The notes beneath the pieces are model-generated. The model searched no databases and was not told the DNA's origin. It worked only from the letters and a program-made list of their open reading frames with translations. From assembly GCF_000002425.4 (NCBI RefSeq), contig NC_037269.1:6041135-6105134 (forward strand): 64,000 bases of DNA, written 5' to 3'. Source of the DNA: Physcomitrium patens. Taxonomy: Eukaryota; Streptophyta; Bryopsida; Funariales; Funariaceae. This document shows, one piece after another, positions 22,723 through 34,350 of this stretch. How positions within the stretch are numbered: the first letter of the stretch is position 1; each line of letters opens with the position of its first letter. Position numbers and translations under genes: made by a program.

Positions 22723-23442
22723 TGTAATCGTCGTTTGACTCGGACTCAAAACACCAAGATATTTGATCAGTATAGGTGGGTTCGATCTTGGGGAAAGACT
22801 CATTGTATGAATTGGATATGTTATGTCACAATTGATTATGTATTAATTATCTAAAACTTCCAAAGTTCTCTTCCTCATCTCAATTCAATCCCTTCACAAT
22901 CTCTACAATCATTCACTGCCCTGCAGCTACTCAATATCACTGACATTCCTGACATCTACAGGATGCTTAATCTCTTTCCACAGTACTTCAATTCTCAATT
23001 CCTTTACTTTTACTCAATCTTCCAGTGCTACTAACACAATGCAATAATCTCTATTATCACAATCACGCTTTCTTTCTCTAAATTAATTAATTCGAATTCA
23101 TAATTTTCAATATCTCAATCACAGTTTCAGCAATCTTTTTCTTAAATCCAATACTAAAGAAAAACACAAAAGTAAAGAAAACAAAAAGGTAGCTCCAAGC
23201 TTTACCCTGGCTCACGACTATCACAGTCTGGCCCCCATTCCTTCTTCCTCAACCTCTTTATCCTACCAAAATATGAATCGTCATTCAGCAGATTCCACAG
23301 GTTGTGAAACTTTGGCTTCTTAAATACATATGTTCCTAACTTCCTACTATTAACAACTAATCGAACTAACCATTCATCTAAATCCCAACATTACTACTAT
23401 TTAACCGATAACGAACCAAAAAAGTCATTTATACATTCTACA
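22723..23442 (-). repeat. 3' LTR of element T
   Basis: TGTAATCGTCG to ACATTCTACA on the + strand. Same length as the 52706-53425 copy, and 97.4% identical by eye. Confidence 0.94.
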
Positions 23443-23468
23443 TAGCCCCACTCCTTACTGTGCAGCGT
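23443..23468 (-). other. Polypurine tract of element T
   Basis: On the - strand, AAGGAGTGGGGCTA runs directly into the LTR. This primes plus-strand DNA in LTR elements. A3 was inserted only 26 nt away from the LTR. Confidence 0.75.
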
Positions 23469-24822
23469 TGTCGTATTACGTGCTTTCCTACTCGAGAACG
23501 CGCCGGGCGTTTGGCTGTAGAAGGTAGTATGGAGATTCGCCGATAGTCAAGCAGTCTATCAGTTTTTGACTGCTGGAATATAAACGACTGCAACAATGTA
23601 CCGTAAATCTATACGGATGCTCTTCGACTGCTTGTCGAAGTTTTTTTTTTTGCCCCAGCCGATAGGTCTCTAGACGTTACAGAGAACCCCGAACAATCCA
23701 AACTGTTAATCTTCAATACCCCTTTGTACTTACGATCTTGTATCCACTGACTGTCCTGTTAGATTAACCCAATAAATTTCATTCACTCCGCATACTCAAT
23801 CCTATAGACACCCCTTTAATCCTTCAATCACAGACGTAACTCGATTTTACAAAACACTCAAGAGTATTCAAACCCACTTCATTTAAAAATCCCGATTCAC
23901 CATTACAACACTGACTTCTGCAACGATTGCCTCAGTCTTCCCAAAACTCTACGAAGAAGAAAAATCCAAATTCTATGTCTTTCCTTCCCCGACCCGAAGC
24001 ATGAAGCTCCTCTCTCTAATTCCCTTGATCTTCAAAAAACCTCCAATGAAAACCGAACTGGTAACCTTGCAAAAGCTTGAAAACTAGCTCCCCCCTCCGA
24101 TTCTCCGAAAGAAAAAAAAAAAAAAAACCTCCTCTCCCTAAAACTATATTCTCCTCTAACCTTATCCTCTGAACTTCTTCAATCTTCCATCTTAGATCCG
24201 GAATTGGCTCCCGCCGTCAGAGCTTAGATCCGAAATTGGCTCACGTCATCAAGGCCTTCTCCTCCGTTTTTTCCTTTAAGAGATCTATTTACCGTAAACA
24301 ACGTTCCCTGAAATGGCACAGAGAACAGGACAGCCCGAAACAGAATCGAAACCCCGTAATCGGGACCACATTGAGTCGCCCGACTAATTCAGGTCTTATA
24401 TTGGGTAAGATACCCATAGTAACCTGGATGCTCGCGTAATTTGGTCAAATTGGTCTTCGCGTCAGACTGGCTGAGGCCCGTAGTAAGACCTGGATTTTCC
24501 CGTAACTAGACTGCATTGGGTTGCCCCACCAATACAGGTCTCATATTGGGTAAGAGGACCCGGATTGGATTCTCGAAATTGGATCCAATTGGCTCTTCAA
24601 ACCCATCGTGTGAATTGGTCCTTCTCATCCTGCTAACTCCCGTTATTAGAATCGAATGGAGCATTTCAGTATGCCCCGGCTGACTGTAACAGGGTGACTG
24701 AACCTGACCACTCAGTATTTGTACTGGAGTTGGTCGATGCTCCCAATATTCGAGGTAACTGAATATTAATAAAATTCCCCTTTCTTTTTATTTTCACTGT
24801 ATACTCGTGTTACAACACGACA
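23469..24822 (-). repeat. 3' LTR of gypsy A3
   Basis: On the + strand TGTCGTATTACG to ACAACACGACA. It contains the CCAAT/ATTGG-rich segment (about 24195-24620). The polypurine tract GGGGGTGGA lies just outside at 24823-24840 on the - strand, preceded by the conserved block CGGAGGATGC. Confidence 0.93.
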
Positions 24823-24884
24823 TCCACCCCCTATGAACCTGGGCATCCTCCGGTATGCACCAATTTACCCAATTGCTGTTTGAT

Positions 24885-27800
24885 TCAGAATATATCCTCT
24901 ACGTATTTGTCCAGTTCATCTTCGTCACCTTCATTATCCAAATCACTTTCATCTTCTTGCTGCGGAATCTCTATACCTTCATTAAGGTCTTCCATATTCA
25001 TCTCTGCGTGTCTTCTTTTAAATATTTTTACTCGCTTCCCTGCAATTGGTATTTTCAATTTTGTACCATCTAACTCCCGTAATGAGTAAGTCGCATTATC
25101 ATGAACAGTTGTTACTACATATGGTCCAAACCAACGTTTTGAAAATTTCCGCAAAGTACTATGTTGATTATCCAGACTATTGTCATAAACAAGTACCCAG
25201 TCACCTTCCTCGATTGCTCTTGGTCTCAATCGATGTTGCTTATCGAATCGCGCCTTATTTTGTAACCTTGCTCTTTTTAACCTTTCCAATGCTATCTGAA
25301 CATCTTCCGTTCTTTGCTCCAATTGTCGAATCCTAATAGCCAGAAGTTCTTCTCTTGTCAATCCATCTTCCCATGGTAGCATACTCCAAGTAAGTACCTT
25401 TTCTTCAATCGACATAATTGATTTTTGACCTGTCATAAGTTCTACTGGCATATATCCTGTCACCGAACTATGTGTTGTTCGATCAGCCCATAATGCAAAT
25501 GACAAAAGCCGTGGCCACTCTTTAACTTTCCCATTACAAGCTTTAACCAATGCTTTCACAATCGGCGGGTGACTGCGTTCGCTTTTCGCATTCCCTTCTA
25601 GATTATAAGCAGTAGTCAGTGATAGTTTAACTCTACATTTTTCAAAGAACTTACGAGCTTCTTGTGCATTTAATTCTCCACGATCTGCAGTGATTTTTCC
25701 TACGCATCCGTAACGGCAAATGACATCTTCAAGCAAAAACCAACAAATCCCCTCTGTAGATTTTGTCCTCAATGCTCTTCCTTCTACTTGATTTCATAAA
25801 TCTTCACGAGCTAAAACCAAATATCTCATCTGCCATAACCCAACCGGCATAATAACCAAATCAACAACCCATTTAAAATGAATAGCTAGAGGATACGTAG
25901 GATGAAGACCATCTCGATGTCGGATATTAGAATATGATTGACAGATTTCACATGACTCTATAAATGAGAGCACATCTCGATACATATTTTTTGACCAATA
26001 TCGTTCCTTGAGTTTAGTAAAAGTAGCCCAGATTCCTCTATACCCTGCCCATAAACTATCATGAAACTCCTTTAATAACTTTAGTTTTTCTTCCCTTTTG
26101 CCTATCACTCTTTATGGCATCCCAATTCCTTTCTTCGGTCTCTTCCATAAGAATCCATCTTGAAGTAAAAATCCATATATTTTTTTTCTTATTTGTTTGA
26201 ATTTTTCAGTAGACCAATTCCCCTGCTTAGACAAGGTATTCAAATAATGACCAATATCCAATAATTCTCCTTCATAAGATTCTTCAAGAAATAGCTTGTC
26301 TTCCCTGTTGAGATTTGATATTGAATAGAATTTCAATCCGATATCATCAATGTCTTCAACCATTTTGTCCTCCCTCTCGTATCTTGCTCGAGATAGCATG
26401 TCTGCTACTAAATTTTCCTTTCCAGTGATATGCTTAAATTCTAGATTTAGTGACTTAATATAAGCAATCCATCTCAACATTGCAATATCTGGCGTTGAAT
26501 AGTTAATAATCATTCCAAGCAATGGCAAGCAATCTGTTTCAATTACTACTACTGCCCCAATCAAATAGTCCTTTTCAGCTTTCATAGCCGAAACAACTCC
26601 CCACAATTCTCTTTTGACTTGCAAATATGCACGCTAACGAACACTTAAAACTTTAGTCCCAAATAGAACTGCAAATCTATTCCCATTTGAATCATCTTGA
26701 CCCACAGCCCATCCAATGGCAATTGGACTAGTGTCCAAAGTAAGAATTACTGGTCTATTGCACTTATAATCAACCTTCCTCAAAATTGGAGGTGACATCA
26801 ATAAATTCTTCAATCTTTGCATTGCCTGAATATGCCTTTCTTCCCATTTAAATTAGTAACCCTTGCGTAACAGTTCATATAATGGATCCGCTATATGAGC
26901 AAAATGAGGGATCCAGATTCGATAAAATACACATGCACCCAAAAACCTGCCAACCTCTGTTAAAGAACCACAATCCTCTTTCATCCTTCCAATTGCATCA
27001 ACTTTAGTCGGATCTGGTTTTCTTCCGTAAGATCCGCATAAATGTCCAACAATTACAACCTCTCGCACTCCAAATACGGACTTCATACCCAATAATGTAA
27101 GTTGAACTTCTCCAAGCCGAGTTAAAATCTTTTCACAATCTTGTATATGATCAACAACATATCTGCGACACCCCCTCGTATCTAAAGTTTCATCCTTGTC
27201 TCCTTCTCTGCACCCTTTTATAGGAACATCATCCAGAAAAGGCATAGTCTTTTCCGGAATAAAATCTCTCAATACCTTATTCATCCCATTCATCATATGC
27301 GCAACTGAGTTGGTCGCGCCTTGAGGAAGAGTGCACATTCTAACCAATCCAAGCGGTGTCCTTATCGTTGTCATATCTCTACTTCCTTTGGCAAGTTGAA
27401 ATTGATCATAACCTGAATACAAATCACCCATTGAATAGATCGCCCTTCCAGCAAACGCCTCGGCAAATTCATCCAAAATAGGTCCAATTCCTGCATTCCT
27501 GACAGTTACAGCATTCACCGGCTGCATATCTTGAATAAACCGTAGTGACCCATTCTTCTTAGGTACCGTAAACCAACGACTAGAATACGGCGCAAATGAA
27601 GGTTCTAATATTTTCATCTTTATCTTTTCTTTCAATAGTTCCACCAATTTAGGTAAATGTGCCCTCGGTACTGGAATCGGTCTTAGATTCCAAAGTACAT
27701 ACGGTACAGTGAAGATAACCATAGGTGTTATAATATTTGGATCCACACATCCAATTTCATGAGATTCGAAGGCAAACGATCTACCTTGTTTAGCCAACAT

Positions 27801-28283
27801 CTTTTTGAAGCAAGTAATTTCCTCCGGTAATAAAGAACCATCAGAACCAATCTTTAAATCTTCAAGAGTCTCTTCAGTAAACTGATGTCCAATACTCATT
27901 GGATCTCTTAAACTTGCTTCTTTTGATGCTTCTCCCATTTGTTCTTAAGAATCCTCTGGTAATGGTCCGGCAACAAGCTTTACCTTCTTATCTGCCATTT
28001 TATATCTCGTCTCTACTGTGACTTCTGGTGCTTGAAAAGATTCAAGCATGGTATAAACCTCTCTCGAATGAATCTCAACAATCTTATCATTATCCCCTAA
28101 CCCAATAGATGTAATCAATTCCAATGAATCTTCCAGTCCATTTTCTTCATAAACACCCAAAATCCTCTCATCATCTTGCAATGTACCTATCTTGCGTAAC
28201 TGTCCTTCAATATCATATAATCTTTTTCTTTCTTTTCTTTTAAAATCATCAACTTTCTTATACATAATATTTCCATTCTCCAA
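24885..28283 (-). pseudogene. gypsy A3 pol: RT, RNase H, integrase
   Basis: A protease-RT linker lies at 27945-28283. Reverse transcriptase (26853-27938) shows SSRWFTVPKKNGSLRFIQD, GDLYSGYDQF, LPQGATNS and an FLDD active site where YVDD is usual in plant gypsy elements. RNase H starts at DTSPIAIGWAVG near 26740 and continues with KRELWGV and TDCLPLLGM (26112-26624). Integrase follows: the zinc module has HDSLWAGYRG, with the second His changed to Tyr compared with A1; the core is at 25040-25772; the C-terminal tail is acidic. Stops at 26112-26114, 26634-26636 and 25794-25796 break one frame; the first two replace a CAA/CAG codon, as judged from A1 or family sense. The TGA at 25794-25796 is shared with A1. 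Confidence 0.88.
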
Positions 28284-28360
28284 TATACCAATAAAACTCG
28301 CATCAAAGGCACCTTCATCTCGCGAGAGTACTTCCTCTTTTGTACCTCCATAATCTCGCT

Positions 28361-29014
28361 TTACAGTGGTACCTCCCCAAAATCCTTAAATCCTTCAATA
28401 ATCTTTGGCAATGGTTTCTCCCTCAACCTATCTCGATTCCGTTCATGGTTAGGAGGTACTGTTAGAAATTGTACAGCTTTCCTCCCATCTTCGCTCCGTA
28501 CCCTTGCATAAGCAGAACCATCGTCAAGTACCTTTGTTTCCATCCGTGTTGCCGTGATATAAGGTTGTCCTAAAATCAACGGATAAGACGTTGTATCTTG
28601 AACGAAGAAATGTTGCTCCGTCGCAACATCTCCAATCCGAATTTTGTCATCTGGACAAGCTCCATATAATTCGCCTCGTGTGTTATTAGCTGCTCGTATT
28701 GCCCATCCATGTTCCATATGAATTGGCGATTTTTGCTTCTTATAAAGATCTTTAGACATGAGATTTATTTCAGAACCATGGTCCACCAAGGCAACTATTG
28801 GTTCTTCTATATCTCCTACTTTCACCAATACCTCAGTAGTTGCCCTTGTCCAATGCTTTCGAGTATAATGGCTCAAAGTTTCCATTTCCTTGTCACTAGA
28901 ATCTTCGAAATGCACTCGCTGATTATACCCATTCTTTTCATTTTTTGGTTGTTTGTAACCAATATCAACCTCTTTTTCATCTCTACATGTTCTTGCATCA
29001 ATAGCATGACTCAT
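28361..29014 (-). pseudogene. gypsy A3 gag C-terminus and protease
   Basis: The continuation of the frame 35347-36291 on the other side of chromovirus C. The aspartic protease motif reads ALVDHGSEINLMS: DHG replaces the usual DTG or DSG. The flap and second motif (PLILGQPYI) are present. The next segment (FLTVPPNHERNRDRLREKPL) is also found in the relic at 56880. It ends at a stop just before a frameshift into 28283. Confidence 0.82.
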
Positions 29015-29541
29015 TGTCACGGACATACATATAATTACCTATATGAATAGATAAAAGTATGTAAAAGTAGGTTAATTGTGTAATATCTTCTAGAGAAGCT
29101 TCTTAGAAGCTTCATAGACGCTGCTTTGACTTTATAGGAGTCTATAGTTGACTTTTAGGTTAGAAACTTGGTCAACAAGTTAGCCATGTGCCACGCATGT
29201 TGGAAGCTTAAAGAACAAGCTAACTACGTGGTCCATCCATAGAAAACTTGCCTTGCAAGCAAAGGCATGTGGCCTAGAAAGTCAACATATATTGGAGGTC
29301 TTATAGAACATCGCCACGTGGCTTCTAGTTAGATAGTATATATAGAGGCAAGAGTAAAGCCCTCTTCACTCTTGTCAACTCCCTTCTTGCTTCTAGTCTA
29401 GTTTCAAGGGTCTCTAGTTTTCTTGTATTTTGGCAATAGCCATTCCAGTTTCTTTCTTATACATATTTCTATTTTGTCCTATTTCTTTTTGAGAAAAGTC
29501 TCACTTACTCTTTAGCTTTCATCGAGTTCTTGTCCTTGACA
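29015..29541 (+). repeat. 5' LTR of chromovirus C
   Basis: TGTCACGGACA to TCCTTGACA. It differs from 34815-35341 by one G/T, one C/T and one T/A change. Two GAAGCTTC palindromes at 29095-29102 and 29106-29113 resemble a weak heat-shock-element pair. Confidence 0.97.
29315..29378 (+). promoter_or_regulatory. Core promoter of chromovirus C with self-primer
   Basis: A G-box CACGTG (29315-29320) is followed by TATATATA (29337-29344). ACTCTTGTCAA at 29368-29378 begins 31 nt after the first T of the TATA box, the normal plant spacing to a transcription start, so it should be the first 11 nt of the RNA. It is perfectly complementary to 29544-29554. Confidence 0.65.
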
Positions 29542-29543
29542 GA

Positions 29544-29554
29544 TTGACAAGAGT
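29544..29554 (+). other. Self-priming PBS of chromovirus C
   Basis: TTGACAAGAGT starts 2 nt after the 5' LTR. It pairs over 11 of 11 nt with the predicted transcript 5' end (29368-29378). A tRNA-iMet-like TATCAGAGC is also present, but 23 nt from the LTR (29565-29573), which is unusually far for a tRNA PBS. Confidence 0.72.
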
Positions 29555-29631
29555 ACACTTACAATATCAGAGCTTTGTCTTTTCTTGATTAAGAGTGGAT
29601 TACCCCTTTTTCTTGATAAGACATAAGCGCA

Positions 29632-29659
29632 TTAGAAGTTGCGGATTACCCTCTTTTAA
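29632..29659 (+). other. Leader hairpin of chromovirus C
   Basis: TTAGAAG and CTTTTAA form a 7-bp stem with one G-U pair around the 14-nt loop TTGCGGATTACCCT. The same loop occurs in D's leader on a different stem. A second GTGGATTACCCC lies upstream at 29595-29606. Confidence 0.55.
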
Positions 29660-29753
29660 CATGATATTGTTCTTAGTATTTTCTTTGTTATCAATTCCTC
29701 TCTTCTATTTGTTTTGAGCGTTATTAGACATCTTCTCTTTTCTAAGTGCTACT

Positions 29754-30761
29754 ATGGCAGAGCTTGTTGAAATGAAGAGTGCAATGGCACAGATGCAAGA
29801 ACAATTGAGGGAGTTAATGCTTGCGATGCATCAACTCAATTTACCACCACAAGGAGCAACAAGAATGGTAGGAAGTGAAGATATAGAGATGATTGGGGCT
29901 GCTTCAACATCTGCACCAAACCATGTCCCTTCTCCCAGAATGGAACACCCTTCGAGTGTTAGAGAACCGAGAGTTGCCTTGCCCGAGAAGTTTGATGGTA
30001 CCAGATCCAAGTTTCGAGGATTCATCAATCAGGTCCAACTAGTGATTGAACTTCAACCCCAGAGCTATCCAACTCCAGGGTCACAAGTAAGATTCATTGG
30101 TACACTTCTTTCAGGTTCAGCATTGTCATGGTTTTCATCTTTTCTTGAACGACGAGATCCAATATTGGATAATCTGGAGGCTTTTTTGGCGGAGTTTCGA
30201 TCCATGTTTGGAGAACATGATGCAATTCGTGTTGCAACCAACAAGATCCGTATTTTGCGACAAGGCAATCGATCAGTAACATTATATGCTTCACAATTTC
30301 GACAACTTGCAACTGATATCAAGTGGGATGATGCCGCACTTGTGAGTCAATTTCTCTACGGATTACAATATGAGGTAAAGAAATTGATGCTTAATTTACC
30401 TGATCCTCAAACATTGAGTCAAGCAATTGACTTTGCTGTGAAGTGCGACAATCGACTTTTTGAATTTCGATCCGAGAGTCGCACAAGTGGGCCTCAACGT
30501 TACTACAATTCAATGGCAACACCGACGTCTCCTCAACACATACCTTCAGAAGTAGAGGATATGCAAATTGATGCGGTACGTTTCAAACCTCTTACTGAGC
30601 AAGAAAAGTCTCGTCGTCAACAAGAAGGATTGTGCTTATATTGTGGAGAACCTAAGCACACTGCTCAACATTGTCCAAAGAAGCGACGTAACTACAAAAT
30701 GAGGAGTACGGCTGTCAAAGAAGACAGTATGTCGAAAAACGAGTACGTCCAGCTACAATAG
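29754..30761 (+). CDS. Chromovirus C Gag
   Basis: 335 residues, intact. The ATG at 29754 is the first after the leader and matches the start inferred for B. Residues 1-30 look coiled-coil-like ([16 protein letters not shown]). A retrotransposon capsid domain spans about residues 75-235, with [20 protein letters not shown] and QFLYGL. A CCHC zinc knuckle (CX2CX4HX4[15 protein letters not shown]) is near residue 300, followed by a basic tail. Gag assembles the particle and binds element RNA. It ends at TAG 30759-30761, and pol opens 5 nt later in another frame. It is the only apparently intact Gag of element C. Confidence 0.93.
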   Translation: MAELVEMKSAMAQMQEQLRELMLAMHQLNLPPQGATRMVGSEDIEMIGAASTSAPNHVPSPRMEHPSSVREPRVALPEKFDGTRSKFRGFINQVQLVIELQPQSYPTPGSQVRFIGTLLSGSALSWFSSFLERRDPILDNLEAFLAEFRSMFGEHDAIRVATNKIRILRQGNRSVTLYASQFRQLATDIKWDDAALVSQFLYGLQYEVKKLMLNLPDPQTLSQAIDFAVKCDNRLFEFRSESRTSGPQRYYNSMATPTSPQHIPSEVEDMQIDAVRFKPLTEQEKSRRQQEGLCLYCGEPKHTAQHCPKKRRNYKMRSTAVKEDSMSKNEYVQLQ

Positions 30762-30766
30762 GGACC

Positions 30767-33700
30767 GTGCGGCTGGAATCTTGTACAACTTCTAATAAAG
30801 GTCCTATCCTCTCCTCAGAACCATCTCCTTGTTTTATAATAGATGTGCGTTTAGGACCTAATAATTACAAAGCCTCTGCCTTGGTAGATTCAGGAGCCTC
30901 ATCTTGTTTTTTAGATGAAGAATTTGCTAGATGTCATAGAATATCATTAATACAAAAAACTAAACCTGTACACGTAGAAGTCATAGATGGTCGTCCGTTG
31001 TCTTTTGGAGATGTAACTCACGAAACACTTCCTGTAGATGTAGTAATAAATGGTCATAGTAGTTGCGTAATTTTTAATATAATTAGATCTCCCTCTAATC
31101 CAGTAATTTTAGGCTTATCATGGTTAGAAAAGTATAATCCTCGAATAGATTGGATTTCTCGTAAACTTGATTTTCCTCAGAGCATTAGTAACAGTTCTAT
31201 TAACCAAGTAAAAAACCATGAGTCTAGTATAGTAAAACTCGCACCTATAGGTGCAAAAGCATTTATACACGCAGCAAAAGAAGGATCAACTTTTGCTATT
31301 TATGCTGCACCTATTTCTGAAAGCGTAAAGACTTCAAGTGGCATTCCAAGTCAATATCAGGATTATCAAGACGTTTTTGAGAAAAAGAATGCAGATATTC
31401 TTCCTGAGCATCGCCCATACGATTGTTCAATCGATCTCAAGGAAGGAACTCAGCCACCATTTGGACCAATTTACAGTTTATCGCAAGATGAGTTGGCTGA
31501 ACTCAAGACATATATTGACGAGAATTTAGCGAAGAATTTCATACGCCATTCAAAATCTCCAGCAGGAGCTCCAATTTTATTCGTAAAGAAAAAAGATGGA
31601 TCTTTACGAATGTGTGTTGACTATCGAGGACTCAACAAGATCACAATCAAGAACAGGTATCCATTACCTTTGATATCAGGACTCCTTGACTAGTTAAATC
31701 AAGCTAAGATCTATACAAAAATAGATCTAAGAGGAGCATATAATCTAGTACGGATCAAAGAAGGAGATGAATGGAAGACTGCGTTTCGAACCAGGTATGG
31801 GCATTTTGAATATAATGTCATGCCTTTTGGACTCACGAATGCACCAGCTGCTTTTCAACATCTCATGAATGATGTATTTCGTGAATTCTTAGACAATTTT
31901 GTCGTCTGCTACCTAGACGATATCCTGATTTATTCTAAGAATGTTGAAGAACATGAAATACATGTTCGTCAAGTATTACAAAAACTTAGAGATGCAGGAT
32001 TGTACGCCAAGATGGAAAAGTGTGTATTTCACACTACTCAAGTTGACTTTTTAGGATACATCATTTCAAATGATGGTCTTATGATGGATTCTAAGAAAGT
32101 CCAAACAATCATGGATTGGAAGATTCCAAAGACTGTAAGAGATGTCCAATGTTTCTTGGGATTTGCCAATTACTATCGGATCTTCATCAAAGACTTCTCA
32201 CGAGTTGCAGCTCCACTTACACGCTTGACTAGTAAAGATAAATTCCAATGGAATCAAGAAGCAGAAGCAGCATTTGAAGCCTTGAAGACATCGTTTGTCT
32301 CTGCACCAGTCTTATATCGTGTTGACTTTTCCAAGGCATTTTTTATGGAAACAGACGCATCGGATTTTGCCTTGGGTGCAGTTTTATCACAAATGGGAAC
32401 AGATGACAAACTTCATCCGATAGCTTTTCATTCAAGAAAATTCTCAGCAGCCGAGATCAATTATGAGATCCACGATAAAGAACTTCTTGCAATCGTGGAT
32501 TCTTTTCAAGAATGGCGTCATTATCTAGAAGGTGCTTCTAGTCCAGTCATTGTGTATACAGATCACAAGAACCTCGAGTATTTCATGTCAGCACGCGTGT
32601 TGAATCGTCGTCAAGCTCGTTGGAGTATGTCTTTGTCAAGATTCGACTTCATTATCACTTATCGGCCAGGAAAACAACAAGGTTTGTCCGATGCCCTGTC
32701 TAGACGTTCTTATTTTGCACCAAAAGAAGGAGATGCAGCTTTTGAGCAACAAAGAACGGTCCTCTTGAAACCGGAGCAATTTCATCTCCGAGCAATGAAA
32801 TCAACATTGATTGTTGATTCAACTTTTCTCAAGCAAATCCAGTCCAGTATGTCCTCAGACCCTCTTGTTCATGATATCGAGAATAATTCTTCCAAGTCTC
32901 ATGATTCTTTTAAGTTCGAGTTCAAGAATAATCTATTATATTTTGAAGGACGCCTATATGTTCCAGAAGGAAAAGCACGTTTGCGTGTTCTTTAAGCACG
33001 TCATGACTTTCCAGCAGCAGGGCACTTTGGATATAATAAGACTTTGGAACTCATATCAAGAGATTTTTGGTGGCCACAAATGTGGAAGTCAGTCAAAGAC
33101 TTTGTACAATCATGTGATATTTGTTCAAGATCAAAAATTCCTCGACATCGACCTTACGGACTTCTTCAGCCATTACCTATACCAGAACAACCATGGTCTT
33201 CTGTTTCTATGGATTTCATCACAGATCTTCCAAACTCAAGATCTTATGATTCTATATTTGTGATAGTAGATCGTTTCACCAAGATGGCACATTTTATGCC
33301 ATGTACAAAATCTATCACAGGTGAAGAAACAGCTAAGCTTTTCATTGATAATATCTATCGCTATCATGGATTGCCTAAAGATATCATATCAGATAGGGGA
33401 ACTCAATTTGTGTCGAGATTCTGGAGGACTCTTTTCAAGATTTTAAAAGTGGACATAAAGCTATCTTCAGCTTTCCATCTTCAAACTGATGGACAAACAG
33501 AGCGCGTAAACCAAGTCTTGGAACAGTATTTAAGGTGTACCATCAACTACCAACAAGATGATTGGACAAACCTTCTGCCATTGGCAGAGTTTGCTTATAA
33601 TAATACGGTACATTCCTCCACGCAACAAACACCTTTCTTTGCCAATTATGGCTATCATCCACGACTTGATACTTTTGATTTTTCAAAAGTTGATAATCCT

Positions 33701-34255
33701 GCAGCAGAAGATATGGCAAATCGGTTGTCAGAGTTACATGCAATAATGAAGGCGCAGTTGAAGAAAGCTCAAGAATGACAAAAGATAAATGCAGATGTAT
33801 ATCGTAAAGAGCAACCACAACTCAACGTGGGTGATAAGGTATGGCTACTTCGTCGCAATATCAAGACCACTCGACCTTGTGACAAATTGGACTATCGTAG
33901 GCTTGGCCCCTTTTCTGTTTCTGAACAGATCAACCCAGTTGCATATCGGTTACATCTACCGGAGTCAATGAAGATCCATCCTGTATTCCACGTGTCTCTT
34001 CTTGAACCATATAAGACAGTGGATATACAAGGAAGAAGACAAATGCCACCGCCTCCTATAGAAGTAGATAATAATGAAGAATTTGAGGTGGAAGAGATAT
34101 TAGACTCAAGGCGGCGCCCAAATAAGCTGGAATATCTTGTTCATTGGTGCGGATATGATATTAGTGAGCGCACATGGGAGCCATCCAGGAATCTAGCAAA
34201 TGCATCAGCTAAAGTCAAAGTTTTTCATCAACGACATCCATCAAAACCAAGATGA
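30767..34255 (+). pseudogene. Chromovirus C Pol: protease, RT, RNase H, integrase, chromodomain
   Basis: One continuous frame with three stops: TAG 31691-31693, TAA 32993-32995, TGA 33776-33778. Element D has Gln at the equivalent of the first two (CAG or CAA to a stop by C-to-T). There are no frameshifts. Protease: [27 protein letters not shown]. RNase H: TDASDFALGAVLS. Integrase: HHCC module (HDFPAAGHFG, CDICSRSK), then DRFTKMAHF, SDRGTQF and E in GQTERVN with 35 residues between the second D and E. The C-terminal chromodomain (about 34075-34230) has EYLVHWCGYD and TWEPSRNL, typical of chromoviruses that target methylated histone H3. The initiation codon would be GTG at 30767; family B has ATG there. 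Confidence 0.92.
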
Positions 34256-34350
34256 AAACCTCTCTTATAAAAGAGACAAGATTGAGGCAAGATAACATTC
34301 AATTTCCTATCCTTGTTTGTAACTTCTTTGCATTTTGTGACGCTAATTAG

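Noticed and set aside
24855..25336. Open frames on the + strand over the A3 integrase region
   Set aside because: Shadows of the - strand integrase coding sequence.
28709..29050. 113-codon + strand open frame beside chromovirus C
   Set aside because: It is the reverse shadow of the A3 gag-protease frame.
29565..29573. TATCAGAGC as the normal tRNA-iMet primer-binding site of chromovirus C
   Set aside because: It lies 23 nt from the LTR and lacks the TGG start (reads CAA); the adjacent 11-nt self-complement fits better. Kept as a finding because it is conserved.
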